DNA of 64,000 nt from Pseudomonas mosselii (GCF_005796105.1 NZ_VAUO01000003.1:62001-126000), one strand, 5' to 3'; shown: positions 44,620-54,612, numbered from the stretch's first letter. Notes: generated from the letters alone by a model not told the origin. Made by a program: numbers and translations.

Positions 44620-46803
44620 ATGTCATCCAGCTCGTTTCGCCATTCATTGCGTCGCCTGTGGGGTCAAGACAAGTTCAGCTATGCCATCCGGGTGACCATC
44701 GCCCTGACCGGCAGCATGGCCTGGTGCTGGTACCAGAACGAGATGAGCCTGCTCATTCCGCTGTTCCTCGGCATCATCGCCAGCGCGCTGGCCGAGACCG
44801 ACGACGGCTGGCAAGGCCGCCTCAGCGCACTGGCCGTGACCCTGACCTGTTTCGCCATCGCCGCGCTGTCGGTGGAGCTGCTGTTCCCCTACCCCTGGAT
44901 TTTCGCCGCGTCGCTGGCACTGGCCGCCTTTGGCCTGACCATGCTCGGCGCGCTGGGCGAGCGCTACGGGGCGATTGCCTCAGCCACGCTGATTCTCTCG
45001 GTGTACACCATGATCGGCGTGGACCAGCGCGGCGGCGAAGTGACCGATTTCTGGCACGAGCCCCTGCTGCTGGTAGCCGGTGCAGGCTGGTACGGCCTGT
45101 TGTCGGTACTCTGGCAGGCGCTGTTTTCCAACCAACCGGTGCAACAAAGCCTAGCCAAGCTGTTCTTCGAACTGGGCAGCTACCTCAAGCTCAAGGCCAG
45201 CCTGTTCGAGCCGGTGCGCACCCTCGACGTCGAGGCCACGCGCCTTGAGCTGGCCAAGCAGAATGGACGGGTGGTCGCTGCACTCAACGCGGCCAAGGAA
45301 ATCATCCTGCACCGGGTCGGCAACAGCCAACCCAACTCAAAGGTCAGCCGCTACCTGAAGCTGTACTTCTTGGCGCAGGATATTCACGAACGGGTCAGCG
45401 CCTCGCACTACCCCTACAACGCCCTGACCGCGGCGTTTTTCCACAGCGACGTGATGTTCCGTTGTCAGCGCCTGCTACGCAAACAGGGCGCCTCGTGCCA
45501 GGAACTGGCCCGCTCGATCCGCCTGCGCCAGCCGTTCGTCCTGGCCAGCGGCTACCCCGAAGCCCTGGAGGACCTCAACGCCTCGCTGGAGCACTTGCGC
45601 ATCCAGAGCAACCCGGCCTGGCGTGGCCTGCTGCGCTCGTTGCGAGCGCTGGCCGCCAACCTGGCCACGCTGGACCGGCTCCTCAGCGCCGCCAGCAACC
45701 CCGACAGCCTGGCCGACGCCAGCGACAGCAGCTTGCTGGACCGCTCGCCGCGCACCCTCAAGGATGTCTGGACCCGCCTGCGCACCCAGTTCACCCCAAC
45801 CTCGCTGCTGTTTCGCCATGCGCTGCGCCTCTCGCTGGCGCTGCTGGTGGGCTATGGCATGGTGCACCTGATCCACCCGACCCAGGGCTACTGGATCATC
45901 CTCACCACACTGTTCGTGTGCCAGCCCAACTACGGTGCAACACGGCGCAAACTGGTACAGCGCGTGGCCGGCACGGCCATGGGCCTGACGGTGGGCTGGG
46001 CGCTGTTCGACCTGTTCCCCAACCCGCTGATCCAATCGACCTTTGCCGTGGTGGCCGGGGTGGTGTTCTTCGTCAACCGCACCACCCGCTACACCCTGGC
46101 CACGGCAGCGATCACCCTGATGGTGCTGTTCTGCTTCAACCAGATCGGCGATGGCTATGGGTTGTTCCTGCCGCGTCTGTTCGATACCTTGGTGGGCAGC
46201 CTGATCGCCATCCTGGCCGTGTTCCTGTTCCTGCCCGACTGGCAGGGCCGACGCCTAAACAAAGTGCTGGGCAACACGCTGGCCTGCGCCAGCCAGTACC
46301 TGCGCCAGATCATGCAGCAGTATGCGCATGGCAAACGCGACGATCTCGCCTACCGGCTGGCCCGGCGTAATGCCCACAACGCCGACGCGGCGTTATCCAC
46401 CACCTTGGCCAACATGCTCATGGAGCCTGGACACTTTCGCAAGGAAGCCGACGTGGGCTTCCGCTTCCTGGTCCTGTCGCACACCCTGCTCAGCTACCTG
46501 TCCGGTCTGGGTGCACACCGCGACACCGCATTACCGACCGAGGTGCATGAGCAGTTGATCGACGGCGCCGGGCAGACCCTGGCCGCCAGCCTCGACGAAA
46601 TCGCCAACGGCCTGAGCGCACGCCTGCCCGTGGCGATCCACAGCGATGCCGAAGAAGCCCTGGCCAATGCCCTGGAGCAGATGCCAGACGAACTGGACGA
46701 GCATCAGCGGCTGGTGCAGACCCAGTTAGCGCTGATCTGCCGACAACTGGGGCCGCTGCGCACGCTCGCAGGGCATCTGATCAAGGAAGGGCAGCCGGGC
46801 TGA
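44620..46803 (+). CDS. yccS: YccS/FUSC-family inner-membrane protein
   Basis: This 727-residue protein of the FUSC/YccS family has an N-terminal cluster of about six helices (residues 20-160), a soluble central domain, and a second six-helix cluster (about 410-540, beginning FRHALRLSLALLVGYGMVHL). A C-terminal cytoplasmic domain follows. The duplicated membrane units are typical of AaeB-like aromatic-acid or polyamine-type exporters. The ATG at 44620 gives normal family length; the longer frame includes REP sequence. Function in Pseudomonas is not established. Confidence 0.85.
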   Translation: MSSSSFRHSLRRLWGQDKFSYAIRVTIALTGSMAWCWYQNEMSLLIPLFLGIIASALAETDDGWQGRLSALAVTLTCFAIAALSVELLFPYPWIFAASLALAAFGLTMLGALGERYGAIASATLILSVYTMIGVDQRGGEVTDFWHEPLLLVAGAGWYGLLSVLWQALFSNQPVQQSLAKLFFELGSYLKLKASLFEPVRTLDVEATRLELAKQNGRVVAALNAAKEIILHRVGNSQPNSKVSRYLKLYFLAQDIHERVSASHYPYNALTAAFFHSDVMFRCQRLLRKQGASCQELARSIRLRQPFVLASGYPEALEDLNASLEHLRIQSNPAWRGLLRSLRALAANLATLDRLLSAASNPDSLADASDSSLLDRSPRTLKDVWTRLRTQFTPTSLLFRHALRLSLALLVGYGMVHLIHPTQGYWIILTTLFVCQPNYGATRRKLVQRVAGTAMGLTVGWALFDLFPNPLIQSTFAVVAGVVFFVNRTTRYTLATAAITLMVLFCFNQIGDGYGLFLPRLFDTLVGSLIAILAVFLFLPDWQGRRLNKVLGNTLACASQYLRQIMQQYAHGKRDDLAYRLARRNAHNADAALSTTLANMLMEPGHFRKEADVGFRFLVLSHTLLSYLSGLGAHRDTALPTEVHEQLIDGAGQTLAASLDEIANGLSARLPVAIHSDAEEALANALEQMPDELDEHQRLVQTQLALICRQLGPLRTLAGHLIKEGQPG

Positions 46804-46860
46804 ACGGCCGGGCAGGGCGCTGTACGCCGGTTAGCCAGCCCAGCGCCCTAGGCTCTGCGT

Positions 46861-47598
46861 TCAAAATCCATATTGGTGCATCAGACGCGCGTAGCTGCCA
46901 TCGGCCTTCATCGCCGCGATGGCCTGCTCGAAGCGCGCAACGATCTGCTGGTGATCGGGATGCTGCAAGCTCACCAGGATATGCAGGCTGTTCTCCCCCA
47001 GCGGCGCCTCCACGAAGCGGATGCCATCGCGTACCGACGGCGGTTCGCGCTGCAAGTTGTAGCGCGCAACGTACTCATCCTCCACCGCCAGATCGACCCG
47101 GCCAGCCGCCAGCATCCGCACGGCCGAGGAAAAGTTGCGCACCGTCACTTTGTTCAAGCGCGTGTCGCGGTCAAAGGCCGGCGAGTAGGCATAGTCGCGC
47201 ACCACGGCGATGGTGTAGGGGTACAAGTCAGCCAGGCGCTCATAGGTGAAGCGTTGGTGCTGCTGTTGCAGCAGGCGGATACGGTTGGTGAGGTAGGCGC
47301 CAGAGAACTGGCCGATACGTTCGCGCTCGTCGTTGTACCAGGCGTTGACCAACACATCGTAGCGCCCGTCGCCAATGCCCATCAGGGCCCGAGCCCAGGG
47401 CACCTCTTCGAATGCCGTGGTGAAACCTGCGCGGTTGAGCGCCGTCGTGACCAGGCTGGTGGCAAGCCCCCCACCCGGCATGCCGCTGTCGCTGAACGGT
47501 GGCCAGTTGTCGGCCACCAGGCGCAACCGCTCCTGCGCCAGGGCAGGCACCGCATACAACACGCTCAGTAAGCCAAGAACGCAAAGCAGTGGCCGCAT
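46861..47598 (-). CDS. Periplasmic substrate-binding protein (family 3)
   Basis: This 245-residue exported protein has a Sec signal (MRPLLCVLGLLSVLYAVPALA) followed by a bacterial extracellular solute-binding domain of the polar amino acid type (RLVADNWPPFSD, YDVLVNAWYNDERERI, VDLAVEDEYVARYNL). No permease or ATPase is adjacent, so it may be an orphan binding protein, or a sensor rather than a transporter part. The ATG at 47598 begins the signal; upstream frame extension is not family-like. Confidence 0.85.
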   Translation of the reverse strand: MRPLLCVLGLLSVLYAVPALAQERLRLVADNWPPFSDSGMPGGGLATSLVTTALNRAGFTTAFEEVPWARALMGIGDGRYDVLVNAWYNDERERIGQFSGAYLTNRIRLLQQQHQRFTYERLADLYPYTIAVVRDYAYSPAFDRDTRLNKVTVRNFSSAVRMLAAGRVDLAVEDEYVARYNLQREPPSVRDGIRFVEAPLGENSLHILVSLQHPDHQQIVARFEQAIAAMKADGSYARLMHQYGF

Positions 47599-47806
47599 GC
47601 TCAAGTCCCTTTGCAGTGGAGGGCCGACGCTGAAGAAGGTGATCCTTACTACCAATCCGCCTTGCAGATTACACAAGCCGACTCGGCTGGGCAGCGGACA
47701 ATAATGTCATTTAGCCTCTATTTTGGCCGAATGCCGCACCAGCAGCGGTACTCGTACCCGGCATCAGGATTTGCGATGATTCAGCGCCATCCCAGGAGCC
47801 CGTTTC

Positions 47807-48259
47807 ATGTCCATCGAATGGATCTGCAAGCACCATACCGACCTCAGCAAAGAGCACCTGTATGCGCTGCTGCAACTGCGCACGCACGTCTTCGTGGTTG
47901 AGCAGCGCTGTGCCTATCAGGAAGTCGATGGGCAGGACTTGGTCGGCGATACCCTGCACCTGATGGGCTGGCAGGGCGACAAGCTGGTGGCCTACCTGCG
48001 CTTGCTCGACCCTCAGTCACACGAGGGCGATGTGGTGATCGGCCGCGTGGTGACCGCAGAGCACGCGCGCGGCGGCGGGCTGGGCCATGAATTGCTGCTC
48101 AAGGGGCTGGAATGCGCGACGCATTGCTGGCCAGGAACGCCGGTGTACCTGTCGGCACAGGCACATTTGCAGGGGTATTACGCCCGGCATGGCTTCGTGG
48201 CATTCGGGGAGGTGTATCTGGAGGACGATATTCCGCATATCGGCATGCGCAAGGTTTGA
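47807..48259 (+). CDS. elaA: ElaA-like GNAT acetyltransferase
   Basis: This 150-residue protein of the ElaA branch of the GNAT superfamily transfers an acyl group from acyl-CoA to an unknown amine. The N-terminus LLQLRTHVFVVEQRCAYQEVDGQD is typical of ElaA. The CoA-binding loop is IGRVVTAEHARGGGLGHELL, with the terminal YYARHGFVAFGEVYLEDDIPH. A CAGGAG site is upstream of the ATG. It is a single-gene unit between a divergent binding-protein gene and a small HTH gene. Confidence 0.9.
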   Translation: MSIEWICKHHTDLSKEHLYALLQLRTHVFVVEQRCAYQEVDGQDLVGDTLHLMGWQGDKLVAYLRLLDPQSHEGDVVIGRVVTAEHARGGGLGHELLLKGLECATHCWPGTPVYLSAQAHLQGYYARHGFVAFGEVYLEDDIPHIGMRKV

Positions 48260-48298
48260 AAGTGCTCCTGCATCAGCCCCATCAACTGAAACGCTTGC

Positions 48299-48344
48299 TG
48301 TAGGAGCGGCCTCGCCGGGGCGCCGGACCGGCCGCGCCTACAGG
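48299..48344. repeat. Short REP-like palindrome
   Basis: CTGTAGGAGCGGCC and GGCCGCGCCTACAG form an imperfect inverted pair with GGGGCGCCGGACC between them, in the tail-to-tail gap downstream of elaA. Confidence 0.7.
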
Positions 48345-48363
48345 GATCACCGTCTTACTGCCG

Positions 48364-48666
48364 TCAGGGATACCCCAGCACATCGCGAATCGTGCGCAGG
48401 TGCTGGATGATCCACTGCTTATCAATCGCCCCCCAGTCGCGGATGCGGTAGTGCCCGGCATGGTTGCGCGCGCCGGCCTGCTGCTCGAACTCACAGGCAA
48501 TGTCCAGGTCGGCCAGGGCGGCGATGGTGTCCTGCGCCGTGCGCCGAGGCATGCCAGTGGCTTCCATCAAGGCAGGCACGCTGGTCGCGGTCTGGCTGTC
48601 GATCAGCCAGGCGACATACAGGCGCCGATAGAAACTGCTGCGGGTCTTGCTCACTTGCGTGCTCAT
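48364..48666 (-). CDS. Small winged-helix DNA-binding protein
   Basis: This 100-residue basic protein has a helix-turn-helix at about residues 25-55 (TSVPALMEATGMPRRTAQDT with ALADLDIACEF as the wing lead). A C-terminal RDWGAIDKQWIIQHLRTIRD follows. It resembles the uncharacterised winged-helix proteins related to enterobacterial YfeC. The start lies 14 bp after the YgjP-like gene on the same strand, so the two are probably cotranscribed. Targets are unknown. Confidence 0.75.
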   Translation of the reverse strand: MSTQVSKTRSSFYRRLYVAWLIDSQTATSVPALMEATGMPRRTAQDTIAALADLDIACEFEQQAGARNHAGHYRIRDWGAIDKQWIIQHLRTIRDVLGYP

Positions 48667-48680
48667 GCGGTGCGTGTGCC

Positions 48681-49181
48681 TCAGGTGGTGCCTGGCAGCT
48701 CCCGAAGGGTCAGGTAGACGCGCAGGTCGAATTCCAGTTGATGGTAGTCCGGCTCCATGTGCTCGCAGAGCTGGTAAAACGCCTTGTTGTGATCACGCTC
48801 CTTCAGGTGCGCCAGTTCGTGCACCACGATCATGCGCAGGAACTCTGGCGCAGCCTCCTTGAACAGCGAGGCGATGCGGATTTCCTTCTTGGCCTTGAGC
48901 TTGCCACCCTGCACCCGCGACACGGCGGTGTTCAGCCCAAGCGCACGGTGGGTCAGGTCCAGGCGGTTGTCGAACATGACCTTGTCCAGCGGCGCGGCGT
49001 TGCGCAGGAAGGCCTGCTTGAGGTCCTGGGCATAGGTGTACAACGCCTTGTCGTTCTGTACCGTGTGGCGTTCGGGGTAGCGTTGCTGTAGGTAATCACC
49101 CAGGCGCCCACTGGCGATCATCTGGCGGACCTGTTCCTGAAGGTGCGGCGGGTAGGCTTGCAGGTAGCGAAGTACGGTCAT
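48681..49181 (-). CDS. YgjP-like (DUF45) metallopeptidase
   Basis: This 166-residue protein has the zinc motif HELAH (H121, E122, H125) followed by LKERDHNKAFYQLCEHMEPD, in which H131 is the likely third ligand. This arrangement is the YgjP/M48-like family. An ATG at 49181 is chosen; an in-frame TTG lies 13 codons upstream. It is 39 bp downstream of cfcR on the same strand and 14 bp before a small HTH gene. Physiological substrate is unknown. Confidence 0.85.
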   Translation of the reverse strand: MTVLRYLQAYPPHLQEQVRQMIASGRLGDYLQQRYPERHTVQNDKALYTYAQDLKQAFLRNAAPLDKVMFDNRLDLTHRALGLNTAVSRVQGGKLKAKKEIRIASLFKEAAPEFLRMIVVHELAHLKERDHNKAFYQLCEHMEPDYHQLEFDLRVYLTLRELPGTT

Positions 49182-49220
49182 GGCAGGCAAATCGGTACAA
49201 GGAGCGCCGAGTGTAGCCAA

Positions 49221-51338
49221 TCATGTGCCCCAGGGGAAAACCACCGGAAAATCGCTGGCATCGCTGGCAGTCATTGGCCGCGCCACCAGGAAGCCTTGCA
49301 CGTAGGCACACCCCGCCGCCTTGAGCCAGTCGGCCTGGGCCTGGGTTTCGACGCCTTCGGCGATCACCGTGATGCCGTATGCGGCACACAAATCGATGAC
49401 GCTGCGCGCCAGGGCGATGTCCTGCACCGAATCCGGCAGGCGCGCCACCAGATGGCGGTCGAGCTTGAGGGTGTCGATGGGCAGGTCGCGTAGCATGCGC
49501 AGCGAGCAGTCACCGGCGCCAAAGTCGTCCAGCGCCACACGAATGCCCAGCTCGCGCAGGCGGTTGATCTGCTTGACCGCTGCATCGATGTTGTACATCA
49601 GCGAGGTTTCGGCCACCTCCACTTCCAGCTGGCAACCCTGCAGGCCGTATTCACCGATCACCCGTGCCAGTTCGTCGGCCAGCCCCGGCATGGCAAACTG
49701 CGCGCGCCCCAGGCTGATCCCCAGCACCACCCCCTCGCCGAAGCGCTCATGCCACGCGCAGCGCTGGTCGGCGCCTTTACGGTAGATCCAGCTGGCCAGC
49801 TGGTTGATCAGCCGGGCCTCTTCGAGCAGTGGAATGAACAGCCCCGGCGGCACGTCGCCAACGCTTGGGTGCTTCCAGCGCAGCAACGCTTCGAAGCCAC
49901 GCACACGGCCGTCGGCGAAGGCCACCTGGGGTTGGTAGACAAGGGTGAAGTCGTTCTGCTCGATGGCCGCGCGCACGCTGTCCTCGAGCATCAAGCGCGA
50001 GCGTGCGCGACCGTTGAGTTCCTGGTCATAGAATCGGTACTGCTGGCGCCCCGCCTGCTTGGCCGCATACATCGCCACGTCCGAGGCCCGCAACAACCCT
50101 TCGACGTTGGCGCCACAGTCGGGATAGGTGGCAATGCCGATGCTCACCCCAAGGCTCACTTCCAGGCCATCGACCTCCTTGAACCCTGACATGCGTTCGA
50201 GCAACTGCTCGGCGAAGCGCCCCGCCTGCTCCGGGTAAGGCAGCCCATCGAACAATGCGGTGAATTCGTCGCCGCCCATGCGTGCCAGCAACGCCGCACT
50301 GCCCAGGCAATCCTTGAGCTGCTCGGAAACCCAGCGCAACACCTGGTCGCCCGCCTCGTGGCCGAGCAAGTCGTTGATCCGCTTGAAGCCGTCCAGGTCC
50401 ATGTACATCAAGGCCTTGGCCTTCCCGGAACGCTCGTTGCGCAGCAGCGCACTTTCCGCGGCCTGATAGAAGCCACGGCGATTGAGCAGCCCCGTCAGTG
50501 GGTCGGTCACCGCCTGATACTCAAGCTGTTGGTGCAGGCTGTGCACCACCGACATGTCCAGCACGGTCACCACCATCGCCCGCTGCTCGGCCGGCAGCGG
50601 CGCGCAGGACAGCGCCACCGGCACCAGTTGACCACATGACGTTCGCAACTGGGCATCATGCACACGGAAAATCTCGCGGCCGAGGTAGGCCTGGTAGAAG
50701 TCCGAGTCAAACCACAGGTTGGCGCACGGCAACTGGATCAGGTCGAGCACGTGGGCACCTTGCAGCGTGTTCACCGGGGTATCCAGCAACCGGGAAATGG
50801 CCGGGTTGGCAAAGCCGATAGTACCCGACTCATCCACCACCAGAATGCCTTCGGCAGCGTTCTCCAGGATCGAAGCATTGAACGCTCGCGCCGCTTCAAG
50901 CTCACGGGTCAGGCGCTGCAGCATGCGCCGGCTGTGCTGCTGCTCCAGCAACGCTTGTACCTTGGGCTTGAGGATTTGCGGGTCGAACGGCTTGAACAGG
51001 TAATCCACCGCACCACTGGCATAGCCCTTGAGTACAGCCGCTTCGGATTGTTCGTTGGCAGTCAGGAAAATGATCGGTGTCAGCCGCGTGCGTTGGCTGC
51101 CGCGCATCAGGCGGGCGACTTCGAAGCCATCCATCTCGGGCATCTGCACATCGAGCAGCACCAGGTCCACTTCATGCTCCAGCAACGTACTCAGCGCTTC
51201 CATCCCGGAGCTTGCGGTCAGCACCTGCCAATCCTGGCGTGACAGCAAGGCGCGCATGCTGATGAGGTTTTCCGGATAGTCGTCTACGACGAGTAGCGTC
51301 GACCTGCTGTCCGATGTTTGCGTATGAGCGACATCCAT
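49221..51338 (-). CDS. cfcR: CfcR: response regulator with PAS-like, GGDEF and EAL domains
   Basis: This 705-residue c-di-GMP enzyme has a receiver domain (acids D19/D20, phosphoacceptor D63, K116) and a PAS-like region (about 150-265). GGDEF at 355-359 is intact, and EAL is at 483-485. No RxxD inhibitory I-site is visible before GGDEF. In the EAL domain the usual metal-binding asparagine of the N-x-S motif is S542 (ISLGRAQF), though later acids (VAETS, DDFGAG, AEGVET) remain. This fits the P. putida CfcR, a stationary-phase diguanylate cyclase activated by phosphorelay. A RpoS-like -10 lies upstream. It is separated from fda by a terminator. Confidence 0.9.
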   Translation of the reverse strand: MDVAHTQTSDSRSTLLVVDDYPENLISMRALLSRQDWQVLTASSGMEALSTLLEHEVDLVLLDVQMPEMDGFEVARLMRGSQRTRLTPIIFLTANEQSEAAVLKGYASGAVDYLFKPFDPQILKPKVQALLEQQHSRRMLQRLTRELEAARAFNASILENAAEGILVVDESGTIGFANPAISRLLDTPVNTLQGAHVLDLIQLPCANLWFDSDFYQAYLGREIFRVHDAQLRTSCGQLVPVALSCAPLPAEQRAMVVTVLDMSVVHSLHQQLEYQAVTDPLTGLLNRRGFYQAAESALLRNERSGKAKALMYMDLDGFKRINDLLGHEAGDQVLRWVSEQLKDCLGSAALLARMGGDEFTALFDGLPYPEQAGRFAEQLLERMSGFKEVDGLEVSLGVSIGIATYPDCGANVEGLLRASDVAMYAAKQAGRQQYRFYDQELNGRARSRLMLEDSVRAAIEQNDFTLVYQPQVAFADGRVRGFEALLRWKHPSVGDVPPGLFIPLLEEARLINQLASWIYRKGADQRCAWHERFGEGVVLGISLGRAQFAMPGLADELARVIGEYGLQGCQLEVEVAETSLMYNIDAAVKQINRLRELGIRVALDDFGAGDCSLRMLRDLPIDTLKLDRHLVARLPDSVQDIALARSVIDLCAAYGITVIAEGVETQAQADWLKAAGCAYVQGFLVARPMTASDASDFPVVFPWGT

Positions 51339-51387
51339 GTTGCTTCTCTTGTTAGAACGACCACGGCCTTGATTGGATCCGATATTT

Positions 51388-51394
51388 ACTCTAG
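51388..51394 (-). promoter_or_regulatory. Candidate RpoS -10 element for cfcR
   Basis: Leftward, CTAGAGT about 50 bp before the cfcR ATG matches 5 of 7 positions of the RpoS extended -10 CTATACT. This agrees with reported RpoS dependence of cfcR, but the exact start is not established from sequence. Confidence 0.4.
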
Positions 51395-51580
51395 ACAGCG
51401 CACATCAAGACGCAATGCACACTTATGGCGTTCAGCCATGAATCTGATGGTAGCCGACTAACGGTCGATGTGCTTTTTTTTGCCAACTGCGTCACAAATA
51501 TACGCTACATGACAACCCATCAGTTCGGCTTGCGTGAACGATAGATTCACGTGGACGACAGGTTGTTCACCCCCGAACCT

Positions 51581-51610
51581 AAAAAAAACCCGCATGAATG
51601 CGGGTTTTTT
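51581..51610. terminator. Bidirectional intrinsic terminator after fda
   Basis: Stem CCCGCATGAATGCGGG (51589-51604) has T6 on the right and A8 on the left, giving U-runs for either strand. It ends 14 bp after the fda stop and would terminate leftward glycolytic transcripts. Confidence 0.9.
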
Positions 51611-51623
51611 GCACATCGCCGGA

Positions 51624-52688
51624 TCAGTTGACCTTGGCGTTGAGCTCACCTTTGAGGTAGCGCTGGAACATGCCTTCCAGGGAGATCGGCTTGATCTTAG
51701 AGGCATTACCGGCAGTGCCGAACGCTTCGTAACGCGCGATGCACACGTCACGCATGGCCTTGACGGTTTCACCGAAGAACTTGCGTGGGTCGAACTCACT
51801 CGGGTTCTGCGCCATCAGGCGGCGCATGGCACCCGTGGAGGCCAGACGCAGGTCGGTGTCGATGTTGACCTTACGTACGCCGTGCTTGATGCCTTCGACG
51901 ATCTCTTCGACCGGTACGCCGTAGGTTTCCTTAATGTCACCGCCGTACTGGTTGATGATCGCCAGCCACTCTTGCGGCACCGAGGAAGAACCGTGCATCA
52001 CCAGATGGGTGTTCGGGATGCGCTTGTGGATTTCCTTGATACGGTCGATCGCCAGCACGTCACCGGTCGGCGGCTTGGTGAACTTGTAGGCGCCGTGGCT
52101 GGTGCCGATGGCGATGGCCAGGGCGTCCACTTGGGTCTTCTTGACGAAGTCGGCGGCTTCTTCCGGGTCAGTCAGCATCTGGCTGTGATCCAGCACGCCT
52201 TCGGCGCCGATACCGTCCTCTTCACCGGCCATGCCGGTTTCCAGCGAACCCAGGCAGCCCAGCTCGCCTTCGACCGAAACGCCGCAGGCGTGGGCCATGG
52301 CGACGGTTTGCTGGGTAACGCGCACGTTGTACTCGTAATCAGTCGGGGTCTTGCCGTCTTCACCGAGCGAGCCGTCCATCATGACCGAGCTGAAGCCCAG
52401 TTGGATCGAACGCTGGCACACGTCAGGGCTGGTGCCGTGGTCCTGGTGCATGCACACCGGGATATGCGGGAACTCTTCGATGGCTGCCAGGATCAGGTGG
52501 CGCAGGAACGGGGCACCAGCATATTTGCGGGCACCGGCGGAGGCCTGAACGATAACCGGGGAGTCGGTCGCGTTGGCCGCTTCCATGATGGCGCGCATCT
52601 GCTCGAGGTTGTTGACGTTGAAAGCCGGAACGCCGTAGCCGAACTCGGCGGCGTGGTCCAGCATCTGGCGCATGCTAATGAGTGCCAT
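51624..52688 (-). CDS. fda: Class II fructose-1,6-bisphosphate aldolase
   Basis: This 354-residue zinc aldolase interconverts fructose-1,6-bisphosphate with DHAP and glyceraldehyde-3-phosphate. It is mainly gluconeogenic in Pseudomonas, which uses the Entner-Doudoroff route. Zinc ligand motifs are CMHQDHG near 90, the EGELGCLG segment, GTSHGAYK and [10 protein letters not shown]. The ATG at 52688 ([15 protein letters not shown]) is the family start. It is the last gene of a leftward series with tkt, epd and pgk and ends at a strong terminator. A 99-bp gap to the MliC gene suggests its own promoter as well. Confidence 0.96.
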   Translation of the reverse strand: MALISMRQMLDHAAEFGYGVPAFNVNNLEQMRAIMEAANATDSPVIVQASAGARKYAGAPFLRHLILAAIEEFPHIPVCMHQDHGTSPDVCQRSIQLGFSSVMMDGSLGEDGKTPTDYEYNVRVTQQTVAMAHACGVSVEGELGCLGSLETGMAGEEDGIGAEGVLDHSQMLTDPEEAADFVKKTQVDALAIAIGTSHGAYKFTKPPTGDVLAIDRIKEIHKRIPNTHLVMHGSSSVPQEWLAIINQYGGDIKETYGVPVEEIVEGIKHGVRKVNIDTDLRLASTGAMRRLMAQNPSEFDPRKFFGETVKAMRDVCIARYEAFGTAGNASKIKPISLEGMFQRYLKGELNAKVN

Positions 52689-52787
52689 TGTGTATCTCTC
52701 TCCCGACAAGCGTCGTTGTTTCGTGCAAGCCTGCCGCAGGGGCGCTTGCTGTTCAAGTAGTGTGGGCCATCGTCGTGGCCCGGCCAG

Positions 52788-53117
52788 TCACGGTGCCTTG
52801 CAGCCCCGCCCAATCAGATCGTCGGTCGCCACCCAGTACACCAAGCCTTCGTTGCCCTTGGTGTGGAAGGCCAGCACGCCGTCACTGTACAGCGCGCCCG
52901 AAGCGCCCGGCTCGGACTTGAGCCGGTAGACCTGGTCGCTGCCCGCCAGGCGCACGTCCACCGCGTCCTGCTTGGCGTCGGCGAAGCGCCACAGCACTTG
53001 CGCCTTGCTGTCGCACACCCAGCGGGTCCAGTTGTCCGCCGATGCGGGTTGGGCCGGTTGCAGCAGCGAACAGCCTGCCAGTGTCGCCAGGGCTATCAGG
53101 GCCAGTAGCGCTTTCAT
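52788..53117 (-). CDS. MliC-like lysozyme-inhibitor lipoprotein
   Basis: This 109-residue lipoprotein has a signal ending in LAGC (C16). Its beta-rich domain matches the MliC/PliC family, which inhibits C-type lysozyme at the outer membrane. C35 in WVCDSK and the C-terminal GRGC would form the usual disulfide. The inhibitory loop region SGALYSDGVLAFHTKG is characteristic. GAGG lies 12 bases upstream of the ATG. It sits between fda and a second tiny lipoprotein gene on the same strand. Confidence 0.82.
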   Translation of the reverse strand: MKALLALIALATLAGCSLLQPAQPASADNWTRWVCDSKAQVLWRFADAKQDAVDVRLAGSDQVYRLKSEPGASGALYSDGVLAFHTKGNEGLVYWVATDDLIGRGCKAP

Positions 53118-53197
53118 CCGTTAAACCTCATGTTGGGTCCGCTACGCAGCCCCTAGTCCAAGACCACAAAAGCCAAGCTTGGTTGCCCAGGCGCCGA

Positions 53198-53416
53198 TCA
53201 AGGGCAGCCCGGCGCCTTGCGCTGGTGTTCGTCGTCGTACTTTTCCAGGCCATCCGGGCCCACGCGCTTGCTGATCACAGGCACCGTCTCGGCCTGCCAC
53301 TGAGACTGGTAGCAGCCGCCCTTGGACGACTGCGCAGGCTCGGCGTCCGAAGACGGGCTGCTGGCACAAGCGCCGAGCAGGCCCGCGAGGATCAACAACG
53401 GCAATTGCTTGACCAT
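53198..53416 (-). CDS. Small lipoprotein of unknown function
   Basis: This 72-residue precursor has a short signal and lipobox LGAC (C17), giving a mature peptide of about 55 residues with two cysteines (C35 and C71). GGGAGCG is seven bases upstream of the ATG. I do not recognise a family. It lies between pgk and the MliC-like gene with 32-bp and 80-bp gaps, so readthrough from pgk is likely. Confidence 0.7.
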   Translation of the reverse strand: MVKQLPLLILAGLLGACASSPSSDAEPAQSSKGGCYQSQWQAETVPVISKRVGPDGLEKYDDEHQRKAPGCP

Positions 53417-53448
53417 CAGGTCGCTCCCTTTGCCTGGCGCCGTGGTGC

Positions 53449-54612
53449 TCAGGCCTTGGCCCGCTGTTCGAGGATGGCGACGGCCGGCAGGACCTTGCCT
53501 TCGACGAACTCGAGGAACGCACCGCCACCGGTAGAAATGTAGGAGATTTCCTTACCGACAGCATATTTGTCGATGGCCGCCAGGGTATCGCCGCCACCGG
53601 CGATGGAGAACGCGGCGCTCTCGGCGATGGCCTTGGCCAGCACCTGGGTGCCGTTGCCGAACTGGTCGAATTCGAACACGCCCACTGGGCCGTTCCACAG
53701 GATGGTCTTGGACGATTTCAGCAACTCGGCGAAATTGGCCGCAGTTTGCGGGCCGATGTCCAGGATCATGTCGTCGGCGGCAACATCCGCGATGGCCTTG
53801 ACGGTCGCTTCGGCGTCTTCGGCAAACGTCTTGGCCACCACCACGTCAACCGGCAGCGGCACGCTGACCTTGGCGGCGATGGCCTTGGCGGTTTCGACCA
53901 GGTCAGGCTCGTACAGCGACTTGCCGACCGGGTGACCGGCGGCAGCCAGGAAGGTGTTGGCGATGCCGCCGCCGACGATCAGCTGGTCGCAGACCGAGCT
54001 GAGGCTGTTCAGTACGTCCAGCTTGGTCGACACCTTGGAGCCGGCGACGATCGCCGCCATCGGCTTGGCCGGGGCCTTCAGGGCCTTGCCCAGGGCGTCC
54101 AGCTCGGCGGCCAGCAGTGGGCCGGCAGCGGCCACCTTGGCGAACTTGGCGACGCCGTGGGTCGAACCCTCGGCGCGGTGGGCGGTGCCGAAGGCATCCA
54201 TCACGAACACGTCGCACAGGGCTGCATATTGCTGGGCCAGTTCATCGACGTTCTTTTTCTCGCCCTTGTTGAAGCGCACGTTCTCGAACAGTACCAGGTC
54301 GCCGGCCTTGACCTCGACGCCACCCAGGTAGTCGGCCACCAGCGGCACTTCGCGGCCCAGGGCCTTGCTCAGGTAGTCAGCCACAGGCTTGAGGCTGTTT
54401 TCGGCGGAGAACTCACCTTCGGTTGGGCGCCCCAGGTGCGAGCAGACCATTACCGCTGCGCCCTTTTCCAGGGCCAGCTTGATGGTCGGCAGCGCGGCCA
54501 GGATACGCGCATCGCTCGCGACCACACCGTCCTTAACAGGGACGTTGAGGTCTTCGCGAATCAGTACGCGCTTACCTTGCAGGTCGAGGTCGGTCATCTT
54601 CAACACGGTCAT
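53449..54612 (-). CDS. pgk: Phosphoglycerate kinase
   Basis: This 387-residue cytoplasmic enzyme interconverts 1,3-bisphosphoglycerate and 3-phosphoglycerate with ATP formation. The N-terminal domain has [12 protein letters not shown] and [10 protein letters not shown]; the nucleotide domain has [15 protein letters not shown] and [15 protein letters not shown]. Length and motifs are normal. The ATG at 54612 follows the epd stop by 12 bp, so epd and pgk are one operon, the common proteobacterial order epd-pgk-fba. Confidence 0.97.
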   Translation of the reverse strand: MTVLKMTDLDLQGKRVLIREDLNVPVKDGVVASDARILAALPTIKLALEKGAAVMVCSHLGRPTEGEFSAENSLKPVADYLSKALGREVPLVADYLGGVEVKAGDLVLFENVRFNKGEKKNVDELAQQYAALCDVFVMDAFGTAHRAEGSTHGVAKFAKVAAAGPLLAAELDALGKALKAPAKPMAAIVAGSKVSTKLDVLNSLSSVCDQLIVGGGIANTFLAAAGHPVGKSLYEPDLVETAKAIAAKVSVPLPVDVVVAKTFAEDAEATVKAIADVAADDMILDIGPQTAANFAELLKSSKTILWNGPVGVFEFDQFGNGTQVLAKAIAESAAFSIAGGGDTLAAIDKYAVGKEISYISTGGGAFLEFVEGKVLPAVAILEQRAKA

